NCBI RefSeq assembly: GCF_964252635.1
Contig: NZ_CAXUNP010000014.1
Span: 1 to 64,000 of the forward strand
Length of the DNA: 64,000 nucleotides
Direction of reading: 5' to 3'
DNA from: Jatrophihabitans sp964252635
GTDB lineage: Bacteria; Actinomycetota; Actinomycetes; Mycobacteriales; Jatrophihabitantaceae
Shown one piece after another: positions 16,458-24,630 of this stretch; position 1 is the stretch's first letter, and each line of letters starts with the position of its first letter. The notes under the pieces were generated by a model that was not told the DNA's origin, made no database searches, and saw only the letters and a list, made by a program, of their open reading frames with translations. A program made the translations under genes and the position numbers.

Positions 16458-17060
16458 GTGAGTGGTTCCTTCGGGGTCGGCTACCTGGCCGGCATGTTCG
16501 GGGTCGTCGCCTTCGGCGCCGTCGTCCCGGTCGTGCCCACCGGCGCCGCCGTCAGCGTCGGGGCGGTACTGGGCGTGTCCGATCACGTCGTGCTGCTGCC
16601 CGTCGTCATCGGCGTCGGGGCCGCAGGTGCCTACCTCGGCGATCTCGTCGTCTACGCCGTCCTGCGCTTCTTCGGCGAGCGGCTGTCGGCGCGCATCGCC
16701 TGGCTGCACGCCGATGCCCGCGCGGCCGCGCTCGCCCGCTTCCAGGACGAGATCGCCCGGCACGAGCTCCGGACCCTGCTGCTGTCCCGGCTCGTCCCCG
16801 GCGGCCGCATCCCGGTGCTGCTCGCCGCCGCGCTCGGTGGCTACCCGTTCCGGCGTTACGTCAGCGCCGACCTCGCTGCCTCGGCGCTGTGGGCGGTGGT
16901 CTACGCGGCGATCGGGGTGGCCGGCCGGTCGGTGTTCCCCGAACCGTGGCAGGGGGTCGTCGCGGCGATCGTGCTGATCGTGGTCATCAGCGTGGTGGGT
17001 TCGTTGCTCCGTCGTCGTCGCTCGGAGGTAGCGGCGGATCCGCGTCGATCCACGTCGTGA
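16458..17060 (+). CDS. DedA/VTT family membrane protein
   Basis: The 200-residue protein has the DedA/VTT pattern: membrane re-entrant loops around VPVVPTGAAVSVGAVLG, the GDLVVYAVLRFFGERL stretch and the conserved SRLVPGGRIPVLLAAALGGYPFRRY block. DedA proteins are thought to be lipid transporters (scramblases or undecaprenyl-phosphate flippases), and they need such an Arg/Pro-rich loop. It follows the MBL hydrolase by 10 bp in one operon. Its last 74 bp are covered by the convergent gene on the other strand. Confidence 0.9.
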   Translation: MSGSFGVGYLAGMFGVVAFGAVVPVVPTGAAVSVGAVLGVSDHVVLLPVVIGVGAAGAYLGDLVVYAVLRFFGERLSARIAWLHADARAAALARFQDEIARHELRTLLLSRLVPGGRIPVLLAAALGGYPFRRYVSADLAASALWAVVYAAIGVAGRSVFPEPWQGVVAAIVLIVVISVVGSLLRRRRSEVAADPRRSTS

Positions 17061-17631
17061 CCCGCACGAGCGACGGCGACGGGGGAGTCGAGGCGAACCC
17101 GAAACGCACGGGCGGCGTGACGCGGCGGAGGCCACCGAGGTCGACGCCGTCGAGCGTGGCCTGCACCTGGACGACGCGGTGCTCGTCGAGCGCGCAGTAC
17201 CACTCGCGACGACCGCCACCCGCGGTACCGGCGGTCCGGACGCCGCGCCGGACCAGTCGCGCGACCGGGTCGATGGCCCGCACCCACCAGCGGGCGCGGG
17301 CCAGGCGGCGGGGGACCAGGGCGAGCAGCCGGCCGGCGGGCGTGCGCCGGCCCACGACGAAGCGCAGGACCAGCGAGTCGGCGACGACGGTGCGGGTGTC
17401 CCCGTCCAGGTCGAGGCGCACGTTCTCGGACCGCACGTCGTCGAAGCGGTAGGTGCCGGCGATGAACGCGCCCACGTCGGGGTGCGGGGCGAGCAGCGTC
17501 CGGCCGCCGTTCGGGCGTTCGATCATGACGTCGGCGATCGGCCCGAACGGGCTCTCGGTCCACATCCCGACGACGAGCCGGACACCCGACGACGTGCCGA
17601 TCCCGGCGATCGACCCGTCGAAACGCAGCAC
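16987..17631 (-). CDS. Conserved hypothetical actinobacterial protein
   Basis: The 214-residue protein has no signal peptide or membrane helix. A beta-rich N-terminus (RFDGSIAGIGTSSGVRLVVG) is followed by WTESPFGPIADVMIERPNGG and an Arg-rich middle (RRLARARWWVRAIDPVARL). I do not recognise the family for certain. The GTG at 17631 is preceded by CAGCAT 6 nt upstream, in keeping with leaderless expression. The 3' end overlaps the DedA gene by 74 bp in antisense, so at least one of the two ends is under double constraint. Confidence 0.65.
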   Translation of the reverse strand: MLRFDGSIAGIGTSSGVRLVVGMWTESPFGPIADVMIERPNGGRTLLAPHPDVGAFIAGTYRFDDVRSENVRLDLDGDTRTVVADSLVLRFVVGRRTPAGRLLALVPRRLARARWWVRAIDPVARLVRRGVRTAGTAGGGRREWYCALDEHRVVQVQATLDGVDLGGLRRVTPPVRFGFASTPPSPSLVRVTTWIDADPPLPPSDDDGATNPPR

Positions 17632-17746
17632 GGGGCCATGCTGCCCGGCCGGCCGGGGCGCATCCCATGATCTCGGTGAGAGCCCTGTCGCGGCGTCCGA
17701 AGCGGGCTAGAGTCGGAGCCCCCGCCGCGTCGTCGAAGGAGTCCGT

Positions 17747-18595
17747 ATGGCCGTCGTCCGAGCCGCCGTCACCCAGGTCGCCTGGACGGGCGACAAAGAA
17801 TCGATGATCGTGCGGCACGAGGAGCTGGCGCGTGAGGCCGCGGCAGACGGCGTGCAGGTCATCGGCTTCCAGGAGCTGTTCTACGGCCCGTACTTCGGTG
17901 CGGTGCAGGACCAGAAGTACTACGACTACGTCGAGTCGATCCCGGGCCCGACGACGGAGCGGTTCCAGGCGCTGGCCCGCGAGCTGCACCTGGTGATCAT
18001 CCTGCCGATCTACGAGGTCGCCAACGCCGGCGAGTACTACAACACCGCTGCGGTGATCGACGCCGACGGCACCCTGCTCGGCTCGTACCGCAAGCACCAC
18101 ATCCCCAACCTGCCGGCGTTCTGGGAGAAGTTCTACTTCCGCCCCGGCAACCTCGGTTACCCGGTGTTCGAGACGGCGGTCGGTCGCGTCGGCGTCTACA
18201 TCTGTTACGACCGGCACTTCCCGGAGGGCTGGCGCGAGCTCGGCCTGAACAACGCCCAGCTCGTCTTCAACCCCTCGGCCACCAAGCCCGGCCTGTCGAA
18301 CCGGCTGTGGGAGCTGGAGCAGCCGGCGGCCGCGGCCGCCAACCAGTACTTCATCGCGGCCAACAACCGCATCGGCCAGGAGGTCGGCGAGTTCGGCGCC
18401 GACGCCCCCCACTTCTACGGCTCGTCCTACTTCGTCGACCCGCGCGGCAACTACGTCGGCGAGGTCGCCTCGCAGGACAAGGAGGAGATCGTCACGCGGG
18501 ACCTCGACCTCGACGTCATCACCGCGGTGCGCAACGACTGGCAGTTCTACCGCGACCGTCGCCCCGACTCCTACGAGAAGACGACCCGCCCGTGA
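17747..18595 (+). CDS. Nitrilase-superfamily amidohydrolase, beta-ureidopropionase-like
   Basis: The 282-residue protein carries the Glu-Lys-Cys triad of carbon-nitrogen hydrolases: E43 in FQELFYGP, K116 in YRKHHIPN and C153 in ICYDRHFPE. The family hydrolyses N-carbamoyl-beta-alanine or N-carbamoyl amino acids with release of ammonia and CO2. Context fixes the most likely role: the dihydropyrimidinase gene follows, so this would be the third step of reductive pyrimidine breakdown. A ribosome binding site (GAAGGAG) precedes the ATG, and TAGAGT at 17708-17713 is a likely -10 box. N-carbamoyl-D-amino acid hydrolase is the alternative. Confidence 0.88.
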   Translation: MAVVRAAVTQVAWTGDKESMIVRHEELAREAAADGVQVIGFQELFYGPYFGAVQDQKYYDYVESIPGPTTERFQALARELHLVIILPIYEVANAGEYYNTAAVIDADGTLLGSYRKHHIPNLPAFWEKFYFRPGNLGYPVFETAVGRVGVYICYDRHFPEGWRELGLNNAQLVFNPSATKPGLSNRLWELEQPAAAAANQYFIAANNRIGQEVGEFGADAPHFYGSSYFVDPRGNYVGEVASQDKEEIVTRDLDLDVITAVRNDWQFYRDRRPDSYEKTTRP

Positions 18596-18669
18596 GCACC
18601 GCCCTCCGCTGCGCTCCGGGCGCCGAAGGCTATTTCAAATTGTCCTGCTCCGACTGCGTCGTCGCATGA
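18592..18669 (+). other. Possible bridging small ORF, 25 codons
   Basis: GTG at 18592 overlaps the stop of the nitrilase gene (GTGA), and the ORF's own TGA overlaps the ATG of the dihydropyrimidinase gene (ATGA at 18666-18669). The peptide begins MSTALRCAPGAEGYF and has three Cys, two of them as CSDC. It covers the intergenic gap exactly, like the ORF at 9197-9271. The stretch GGCTATTTCAAATTGTCC is clearly AT-richer than the flanks. Translation is unproven. Confidence 0.3.
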
Positions 18670-20096
18670 CGACCCTGATTACCGGCGGGACGGTCGTTTC
18701 ATCGACCGGATCCTCCCGGCAGGACGTGTTGGTCGACGGGGAGCGGATCGTCGCGCTGCTGGAGCCGGGCACGCAGACCCTCGGTCCGATCACCGCCGAC
18801 ACCACCATCGATGCGACCGGCAAGTACGTCATCCCGGGTGGCATCGACGCACACACGCACATGGAGATGCCGTTCGGCGGCACCAACGCGAGCGACACCT
18901 TCGAGACCGGGTCACGAGCGGCCGCGTGGGGCGGCACCACGACCATCGTCGACTTCGTCGTGCAGGCGCACGGCCAGCGGGTGCAGGACCAGGTCGCGCT
19001 GTGGCACGAGAAGGCGGCCGGCAACTGCGCGGTCGACTACGCCTTCCACCAGATCATCGGCGAGGTCGACGACGAGTCGCTCAAGGCCATGGACGAGCTC
19101 ATCGGCGAGGGCATCACCAGCTTCAAGCTGTTCATGGCCTACCCCGGCGTGTTCCTGTCCAGCGACGGCCAGATCGTGCGCGCCATGCAGACCGCGGCCG
19201 GCAACGGCGGCCTGATCATGATGCACGCCGAGAACGGCAGCGCCATCGACGTGCTCGTACAGCAGGCGATCGAGCGTGGCGACACGACGCCGTACTTCCA
19301 CGGCGTCACTCGCCCGTGGCAGACCGAGCAGGAGGCGACGCACCGCGCCGTCATGCTCGCCGAGCTGACCGGTGCACCGCTCTACGTCGTGCACGTGTCT
19401 GCCAAGCAGGCCCTGGCCCGCATCGCCGAGGCCCGCGACGCCGGCCAGAACGCGTTCGCCGAGACCTGCCCGCAGTACCTGTACCTGTCGCTCGAGGACA
19501 ACCTGGGGGCCCGCAGCGAGCAGTGGGGTGACTTCGAGGGCGCCAAGTGGGTGTGCTCGACCCCGCTGCGTTCGCGCGCGGAGGGTCACCAGGACGAGCT
19601 CTGGAAGTACCTGCGCACGGGCGACGTCACCACGGTCTCGACCGACCACTGCCCGTTCTGCATGAAGGACCAGAAGGAGCTGGGCGTCGGCAACTTCGCC
19701 AAGATCCCCAACGGCATCGGCTCGGTGGAGCACCGCCTCGACCTGCTGTTCCAGGGCGTCAAGGACGGCCGGATCTCGCTGGAGAAGTGGGTGGACGTGT
19801 GCTGCACGACGCCCGCACGGATGTTCGGGCTCTACGGCCGCAAGGGCGTCATCGCCCCCGGGGCCGACGCCGACCTCGTCGTCTACGACCCGAACGGGCA
19901 CACGTCGATCGGCGTCGGCGAAGGACGCACGCACCACATGAACATGGACTACTCGGCCTGGGAGGGTTACGAGATCGACGGGCACGTCGACGTCGTGCTC
20001 TCGCGCGGCACCGTCGTCAAGGATACTTCGGGGTATGTCGGGTCGAAGGCGCACGGCCGCTTCGTCAAGCGCGAGCTCTCGCAGAACCTGATCTGA
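18666..20096 (+). CDS. hydA: Dihydropyrimidinase (hydantoinase)
   Basis: The 476-residue enzyme opens the ring of dihydrouracil, dihydrothymine or hydantoins. The binuclear metal site of the amidohydrolase fold is complete: HTHME after PGGIDA, the carboxylated Lys in SFKLFMAYPG, His in MMHAENGS and YVVHVSA, and Asp in VSTDHCPF. Length is normal for the family. It lies between the nitrilase and the LLM oxidoreductase genes as one operon. The start is an ATG overlapping the small upstream ORF (ATGA). Confidence 0.95.
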   Translation: MTTLITGGTVVSSTGSSRQDVLVDGERIVALLEPGTQTLGPITADTTIDATGKYVIPGGIDAHTHMEMPFGGTNASDTFETGSRAAAWGGTTTIVDFVVQAHGQRVQDQVALWHEKAAGNCAVDYAFHQIIGEVDDESLKAMDELIGEGITSFKLFMAYPGVFLSSDGQIVRAMQTAAGNGGLIMMHAENGSAIDVLVQQAIERGDTTPYFHGVTRPWQTEQEATHRAVMLAELTGAPLYVVHVSAKQALARIAEARDAGQNAFAETCPQYLYLSLEDNLGARSEQWGDFEGAKWVCSTPLRSRAEGHQDELWKYLRTGDVTTVSTDHCPFCMKDQKELGVGNFAKIPNGIGSVEHRLDLLFQGVKDGRISLEKWVDVCCTTPARMFGLYGRKGVIAPGADADLVVYDPNGHTSIGVGEGRTHHMNMDYSAWEGYEIDGHVDVVLSRGTVVKDTSGYVGSKAHGRFVKRELSQNLI

Positions 20097-20109
20097 GGGT
20101 CTGGATCCA

Positions 20110-21156
20110 ATGAGCTCGGGCAGCATGCAGTTCGGCGTCGTCCTGCAGAACGACCCGCCGGCGTGGCGGGTCGTCGACCTCGCGGTGCGCGCCGAGGCCT
20201 ACGGCTTCACGCACGCGTGGACCTTCGACTCGCACCTGCTGTGGCAGGAGCCGTACGTCGTCTACTCCCAGATCCTCTCGGCGACGCACCGGATGACGGT
20301 CGGGCCGATGGTGACGAACCCGGCGACGCGGGACTGGACGGTCACCGCGTCGCTGTTCGCCACCCTGAACGACATGTTCGGCAACCGCACGGTCTGCGGC
20401 ATCGGCCGTGGCGACTCGGCCGTCCGTGTGATCAACGGCGCGCCGGTGACCCTGAAGAACCTGCGCGAGTCCATCGCCGTCATCCGTGGCCTCGCGAACG
20501 GTGAGTCCGTCGACTACCGCGGCAGCACCCTGCGCCTGGCGTGGTCGCAGGGTTCGCAACTGCCCGTGTGGGTGGCGGCCTACGGGCCCAAGGCGCTCGC
20601 GCTGACCGGCGAGGTCGCCGACGGGTTCATCCTGCAGCTGGCCGACCCGGCGATCGTTGAATGGTCGATCGCCGCCGTGCGCCGGGCCGCCGCCGACGCC
20701 GGCCGTGACCCCGACTCGATCACGATCTGCGTCGCCGCTCCGGCCTACGTCACCGACGGCACCGACGCCGGGCTCGCCCACGGCCGCGACCAGTGCCGGT
20801 GGTTCGGCGGCATGGTCGGCAACCACGTCGCCGACATCGTCGCGCGCTACGGCACCGAGGGTGCGGCGGTGCCGAAGGCGCTGAGCGACTACATCGCCGG
20901 GCGCGAGGGTTACGACTACAACTCGCACGGCAAGGCCGGCAACACCCACACCGACTTCGTCCCCGACGAGGTCATCGACCGCTTCTGCCTCATCGGCCCA
21001 CCCGCCACCCAGGTGGACCGGCTGCAGGAGTTGCGCGCGCTGGGCGTCGACCAGTTCGCGGTCTACCTGCAGCACGACGCCAAGGACGCGACGCTCGCGG
21101 CCTACGGCGAGAAGGTCGTGCCCGCGGTCAACGTCCGCGGCGACGCCAAGCTCTGA
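20110..21156 (+). CDS. LLM-class F420-dependent oxidoreductase, TIGR03842 type
   Basis: The 348-residue protein is a luciferase-like TIM barrel: FGVVLQNDPPAWRVVDLAVRA, TFDSHLLWQEPYV, GIGRGDSAVR and VWVAAYGPKALALTGEVADG are the usual blocks for cofactor and phosphate contacts. The TIGR03842 subgroup is found beside dihydropyrimidinase genes in actinobacteria, as here, so it likely takes part in pyrimidine or hydantoin catabolism. Its reaction is not established. The gene starts 14 bp after hydA; ATG 20125 is an alternative start. Confidence 0.88.
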   Translation: MSSGSMQFGVVLQNDPPAWRVVDLAVRAEAYGFTHAWTFDSHLLWQEPYVVYSQILSATHRMTVGPMVTNPATRDWTVTASLFATLNDMFGNRTVCGIGRGDSAVRVINGAPVTLKNLRESIAVIRGLANGESVDYRGSTLRLAWSQGSQLPVWVAAYGPKALALTGEVADGFILQLADPAIVEWSIAAVRRAAADAGRDPDSITICVAAPAYVTDGTDAGLAHGRDQCRWFGGMVGNHVADIVARYGTEGAAVPKALSDYIAGREGYDYNSHGKAGNTHTDFVPDEVIDRFCLIGPPATQVDRLQELRALGVDQFAVYLQHDAKDATLAAYGEKVVPAVNVRGDAKL

Positions 21157-21165
21157 CGCCGTCGC

Positions 21166-21864
21166 TCAGAACGGCGCGACGCCGTGCCGGTCGCGGTAGG
21201 CGCCGGTCGGGCCGTCCGGCCCGGTGGTCGCCATCTCGACAATGGCGTCCGTGCCCTCGGTGACGGTCTGCGTGCCGGTGTTGCCGTTGAAGTCCGTGGC
21301 GGTGTAGCCGGGGTCGACCACGTTGACCCGGATCCCGTGGAAGCCACGGGCCCAGATGGTGCTCAACATGGTCAGCGCCGCCTTCGACGCGGAGTAGATC
21401 GGCGTCAGGACGGTGTGCTCGACGCGGTCCGGGTCCTGCGTGGCCGCGAAGGAGCCCAACCCGCTCGTGACGTTCACGATCTGCGGCGCGTCGGAGGCGT
21501 GCAGGAGGGGCAGGAACGCCTGGGTCACCCGCACCACGCCGACGACGTTGACGTCGAGCACCTCCGCCGCGTCCTGCGCGGTGTAGGTCTCCACGTCGTC
21601 GCGGTAGGTACCGGCGACGCCGGCGTTGTTGATGAGCACGTCGACGTGTCCCTCGTGGGCGGCGACGTCGGCCGCGGCCGATGCGACCGATGCGTCGTCG
21701 GTGACGTCGATCTGCACGAAGCGGCCGCCGAGCTCGTCGGCCGCCTTCGTGCCCCGTTCGGGGTCGCGGGCGCCGATCAGGACGGTGTGGCCGTGCTCGA
21801 TGAGGCGGCGGGCGGTCTCGTGGCCGAGGCTCTTGTTGGCCCCGGTGATGAAGGTGACGGTCAT
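21166..21864 (-). CDS. Short-chain dehydrogenase/reductase
   Basis: The 232-residue Rossmann-fold enzyme starts TVTFITGANKSLGHETARRL (the nucleotide-binding TGxxxGxG variant TGANKSLG). It has the NNAG motif in VLINNAGVAG, a catalytic Ser in NVTSGLGS and the YSASKAAL motif with Tyr and Lys. An arginine after the second strand (IGARDPERG) suggests NADP. The substrate is unknown. ATG 21864 is chosen since the nucleotide fold begins there. It converges on the LLM gene and diverges from the nitroreductase gene. Confidence 0.9.
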   Translation of the reverse strand: MTVTFITGANKSLGHETARRLIEHGHTVLIGARDPERGTKAADELGGRFVQIDVTDDASVASAAADVAAHEGHVDVLINNAGVAGTYRDDVETYTAQDAAEVLDVNVVGVVRVTQAFLPLLHASDAPQIVNVTSGLGSFAATQDPDRVEHTVLTPIYSASKAALTMLSTIWARGFHGIRVNVVDPGYTATDFNGNTGTQTVTEGTDAIVEMATTGPDGPTGAYRDRHGVAPF

Positions 21865-21936
21865 GGGTCCATGGTGCGTCGGTCCGTGGGCCGCGGGGAG
21901 GGAGCGCTGCTCCCCCTCGGGCGGCATGATCGGGCC

Positions 21937-22578
21937 ATGACCCTTCCCCTGTCACCCGACGAGCTGCTCACGACCACCCGCACCGTCCGCAAGCGCCTCG
22001 ACCTCACCCGGCCCGTCCCCATGGAGCTGATCCGCGAGTCGATCGAGGTCGCGCTGCAGGCACCGTCCGGGTCGAACCGGCAGGGCTGGCACTGGCTGGT
22101 CGTCACCGACGCCGGGCAGCGGGCCGCCATCGGGCGGCTGTATGCCGAGGTGGGCGAGGCCTACTTCGCCTCCGCCTCCTCGGCGGCGGGCCAGTACCAG
22201 GACGACCCGGCGCGGGCCCGGGTGCAGCAGCGGGTCGGTGACAGCGCGGCCTGGCTGGCCGAGCACATCGCCGAGGTGCCGGCGTTCGTCATCCCGTGCA
22301 TCGAGGCGTCGAAGCTGCCGTCAGGCACCCAGGCGGGGCTGTGGGGCTCGCTGCTGCCGGCCGCGTGGAGCTTCTGCCTCGCGGCGCGGGCCAGGGGGTT
22401 GGGCACCGCGTGGACGTCGTTCACGCTCGCCCGCGAGGCCGAGATGGCGCAGATCCTGGGGCTGCCGGACGGGGTGCGGCACGGGGTGCTGCTGCCGACC
22501 GCCTACTACACCGGTGACACGTTCAAGCCGGCCGCGCGTCAGCCGCTCGACGACGTGCTGCACGTCGACCGCTGGTAA
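21937..22578 (+). CDS. Nitroreductase-family flavoprotein
   Basis: The 213-residue protein has the FMN-binding marks of the family: RTVRKRLDLTRPVP, APSGSNRQGWHWLVV near the N-terminus, and the C-terminal PTAYYTGDTFKPAARQPLDD. Family members reduce nitro groups, quinones or enones with NAD(P)H. A CATGAT -10-like box ends 6 nt before the ATG. It lies 25 bp before the pucR gene and may form one unit with it; a link to pyrimidine or purine breakdown is inferred only from position. Confidence 0.88.
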   Translation: MTLPLSPDELLTTTRTVRKRLDLTRPVPMELIRESIEVALQAPSGSNRQGWHWLVVTDAGQRAAIGRLYAEVGEAYFASASSAAGQYQDDPARARVQQRVGDSAAWLAEHIAEVPAFVIPCIEASKLPSGTQAGLWGSLLPAAWSFCLAARARGLGTAWTSFTLAREAEMAQILGLPDGVRHGVLLPTAYYTGDTFKPAARQPLDDVLHVDRW

Positions 22579-22602
22579 GTGCCCGGACGGCATGATGACC
22601 CC

Positions 22603-23799
22603 GTGACGTCGCCCTCCGTGGATCCGGTCGACGTCATCCCCCGCGAGGTGCTGGACGAGGTGGCCGCCGGCGCCGCCACGGATTCCGGTGGGGTCCCCGT
22701 CGAGCTGCTGGGTGATTTCCTGCCCGTGCTCGTTGCGGCCGTGGTCGCGGGGGAGGCGCTGGGGCCGGGCGAGGTCCGCCGCTACCGCGGTCTCGGCGAC
22801 CGGGCGGCACGGCAGGGCGTGGCGCTGCGGGCGCTGCTCGACCTCTACCTCTCGGCGGCGTGGCGGCTGTGGCCGCACCTGCCGCCGGTGCGCGACGCCG
22901 CCGCCCGCCCGCAGGGCGTCGTGCGAGCCGGCGAGGTCATGCTGCACGCCGTCGACGACGTGGTCGCCGTCCTCGCCGAGGGTTACCAGCTGGCCCGGCG
23001 GGCGCTGGTGCGGACGCAGGAGTCGGCGCGCCGGGAGTTCATCGACGACCTGCTGGCCGGCACGGCGGACGTCGTCGGCCTGCTGCACCGGGCCGAGGGT
23101 TTCGGCCTCGACCTGGCTGGCCCGCACGCCGTGGTCACCGTCGACGCCGAGCGGGCCTTCGACGACGGGCTGCCGCTGATCGGGACGTTGGAACGGGCGA
23201 TCTCCGGCGTGAAGGGCGACGCGCAGGCGCTGCTCGCCAGCAAGGAAGGGCGCCTCGTCGTGGTGTTCGCCGCGCCCGACCGCCGCGCCGTCACGCACGT
23301 CGTCGACCGGCTCGGTGAGGTGCTCGACCGCCAGCGCGGGTCCCGCGCGGCGGTGGGGACGTGGCGGATCGGCGTCGGCCGCCCCGGACCCGGATCCGAC
23401 GGGGTGGTGACGTCCTACCGCGAAGCGCTGGACGCGCTGGACCTCGGCGCCCGGCTGGCCCTGTCCGCCCGCGTCGTCGACGCCCGCGACCTGCTCGCCT
23501 ATCGCGTTCTGCTGCGCGACCGCGACGTGCTGGCCGATCTCGTCGAGAGCACGTTCGGGCCGCTGCGGACGGTGCGCGGCGGCCCGCAACCACTGATCGA
23601 CACCCTCGTCGCGTACCACGCGGCCGGTGGCAACAACGCCGCGACGGCCCGCGCGCTGCACCTGTCCGTACGCGCGGTCACCTACCGGCTCGACCGGATC
23701 CGTGACCTGACCGGGCTCGACCCGAACCTGCCCGGTGACCGTTTCCCCCTGCAACTGGCGACGCTCGCGGCGCAACTGCTCGACTGGCCGTCCGGGTGA
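22603..23799 (+). CDS. PucR-family transcriptional regulator
   Basis: The 398-residue protein shows a GGDEF-like middle domain (HAVVTVDAERAFDDGLPLIG onward) and a C-terminal PucR helix-turn-helix (LIDTLVAYHAAGGNNAATAR and LHLSVRAVTYRLDRI). It ends with the amphipathic LQLATLAAQLLDWPSG. PucR regulators control purine/pyrimidine and amide catabolic genes, in line with both flanks. GTG 22603 is favoured over GTG 22579 because CATGAT ends 6 nt before it. The C-terminal tail has a diverged copy in the scar at 24007-24063. Confidence 0.88.
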   Translation: MTSPSVDPVDVIPREVLDEVAAGAATDSGGVPVELLGDFLPVLVAAVVAGEALGPGEVRRYRGLGDRAARQGVALRALLDLYLSAAWRLWPHLPPVRDAAARPQGVVRAGEVMLHAVDDVVAVLAEGYQLARRALVRTQESARREFIDDLLAGTADVVGLLHRAEGFGLDLAGPHAVVTVDAERAFDDGLPLIGTLERAISGVKGDAQALLASKEGRLVVVFAAPDRRAVTHVVDRLGEVLDRQRGSRAAVGTWRIGVGRPGPGSDGVVTSYREALDALDLGARLALSARVVDARDLLAYRVLLRDRDVLADLVESTFGPLRTVRGGPQPLIDTLVAYHAAGGNNAATARALHLSVRAVTYRLDRIRDLTGLDPNLPGDRFPLQLATLAAQLLDWPSG

Positions 23800-23821
23800 C
23801 GCGCGCCTCTATGCTCCACGC

Positions 23822-24106
23822 ATGAGCAAGGTCTTGACCTGCACCCCCGGCGACGGCGACTACGCCTGGACCTTCGGCGGCGCCGCCCCGGTGGCGCGCA
23901 TCCGGCCGGGCACGGTCCTGGCCGTCTTCACCGAGGACTGTCTCGCCGGACGGGTCCGGTCGGTCGACGACCTCGTGAGCCAGGTCTGTGAGTTCCCGTT
24001 CCCGGCGATCGATCCGCGTTGCACGTGGCGACCCTGGGCGCCCAGTTGCTCGCCTGGCCCTGATCCGACCACGTGCCTGCTCAGAAGTCGCCGCCGTTCG
24101 CAGTGA
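23822..24106 (+). pseudogene. Truncated acetamidase copy (5' fragment)
   Basis: The first 180 bp (23822-24001) match the first 180 bp of the full acetamidase gene at 26637 with 8 mismatches counted by eye, six of which change an amino acid (for example SKVLTC versus SEVLTY). After the shared CEFPF the sequence departs and runs into an unrelated frame that ends at 24106. Only 60 of 335 residues of the enzyme remain, so it cannot be active. A TATGCT -10 box ends 6 nt before the ATG, so the fragment may still be transcribed. Its tail overlaps the end of the minus-strand gene by 26 bp. Confidence 0.85.
24007..24063 (+). pseudogene. Remnant of a second pucR 3' end
   Basis: In another frame than the acetamidase fragment, 24007-24063 reads DRSALHVATLGAQLLAWP followed by TGA. 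This matches the end of the neighbouring PucR protein (DRFPLQLATLAAQLLDWP) at 12 of 18 residues. It is too diverged to be a recent copy of that gene, so it comes from another pucR paralogue. It joins the acetamidase fragment within a few bases. Confidence 0.65.
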
Positions 24107-24620
24107 TGGACAGCTCCGCCCCTTGCCAGGAGTATTCGATGCTGCCGTTCCCGTGGTCGGGCGGAACCACGTTGACGTCGCCCGTGGCCGCCGAGGCGTA
24201 GTCCGACCAGTCGCTCGACTCGACCGGTTCCACGGCGCCCGTACGAAGGTTGGCGAGGCGGTACCCGTGCGCGGCGAGCAGGCTGCGCACGTCCGCGCCC
24301 GGAGTCGCCGACTGCAGCCGGTAGCGCCGGTCGACGTGGGCGGTGCGGTCACCCTTCGCGCTGATCCTGGTCTCGTCGACCAGAACCGATCCGGGCGGCA
24401 GCGGAGCACGGTCCACGATGCGTTCGAGTTCGGCGAGCGACGGGCCGCTGCTGGCGGAGGACGAGAGATTCATGGCGACGACCACTCCGATGACGATGAC
24501 AACAACCGTGAGGACGGCGGCGGCCGTCCATCCCGCCACGGTTCGGCGTGGCGGGCGGGCGGAGCCGAGGTGCGGTGGCGGCGAGCCGGTGGGGGGTGGC
24601 CCCAGCGCCGGGCTGCTCAT
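24081..24620 (-). CDS. Membrane-anchored hypothetical protein
   Basis: The 179-residue protein has a Pro/Gly-rich cytoplasmic N-terminus (SSPALGPPPTGSPPPHLGS), one membrane helix (about 31-50, AAAVLTVVVIVIGVVVAMNL) and an extracytoplasmic domain of about 125 residues with beta character and the motif PGSVLVDE. I recognise no family. It lies 10 bp after the alpha/beta hydrolase gene on the same strand, so the two form a pair that interrupts the pucR-acetamidase neighbourhood. Confidence 0.7.
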   Translation of the reverse strand: MSSPALGPPPTGSPPPHLGSARPPRRTVAGWTAAAVLTVVVIVIGVVVAMNLSSSASSGPSLAELERIVDRAPLPPGSVLVDETRISAKGDRTAHVDRRYRLQSATPGADVRSLLAAHGYRLANLRTGAVEPVESSDWSDYASAATGDVNVVPPDHGNGSIEYSWQGAELSITANGGDF

Positions 24621-24630
24621 CGCGTGTCGC

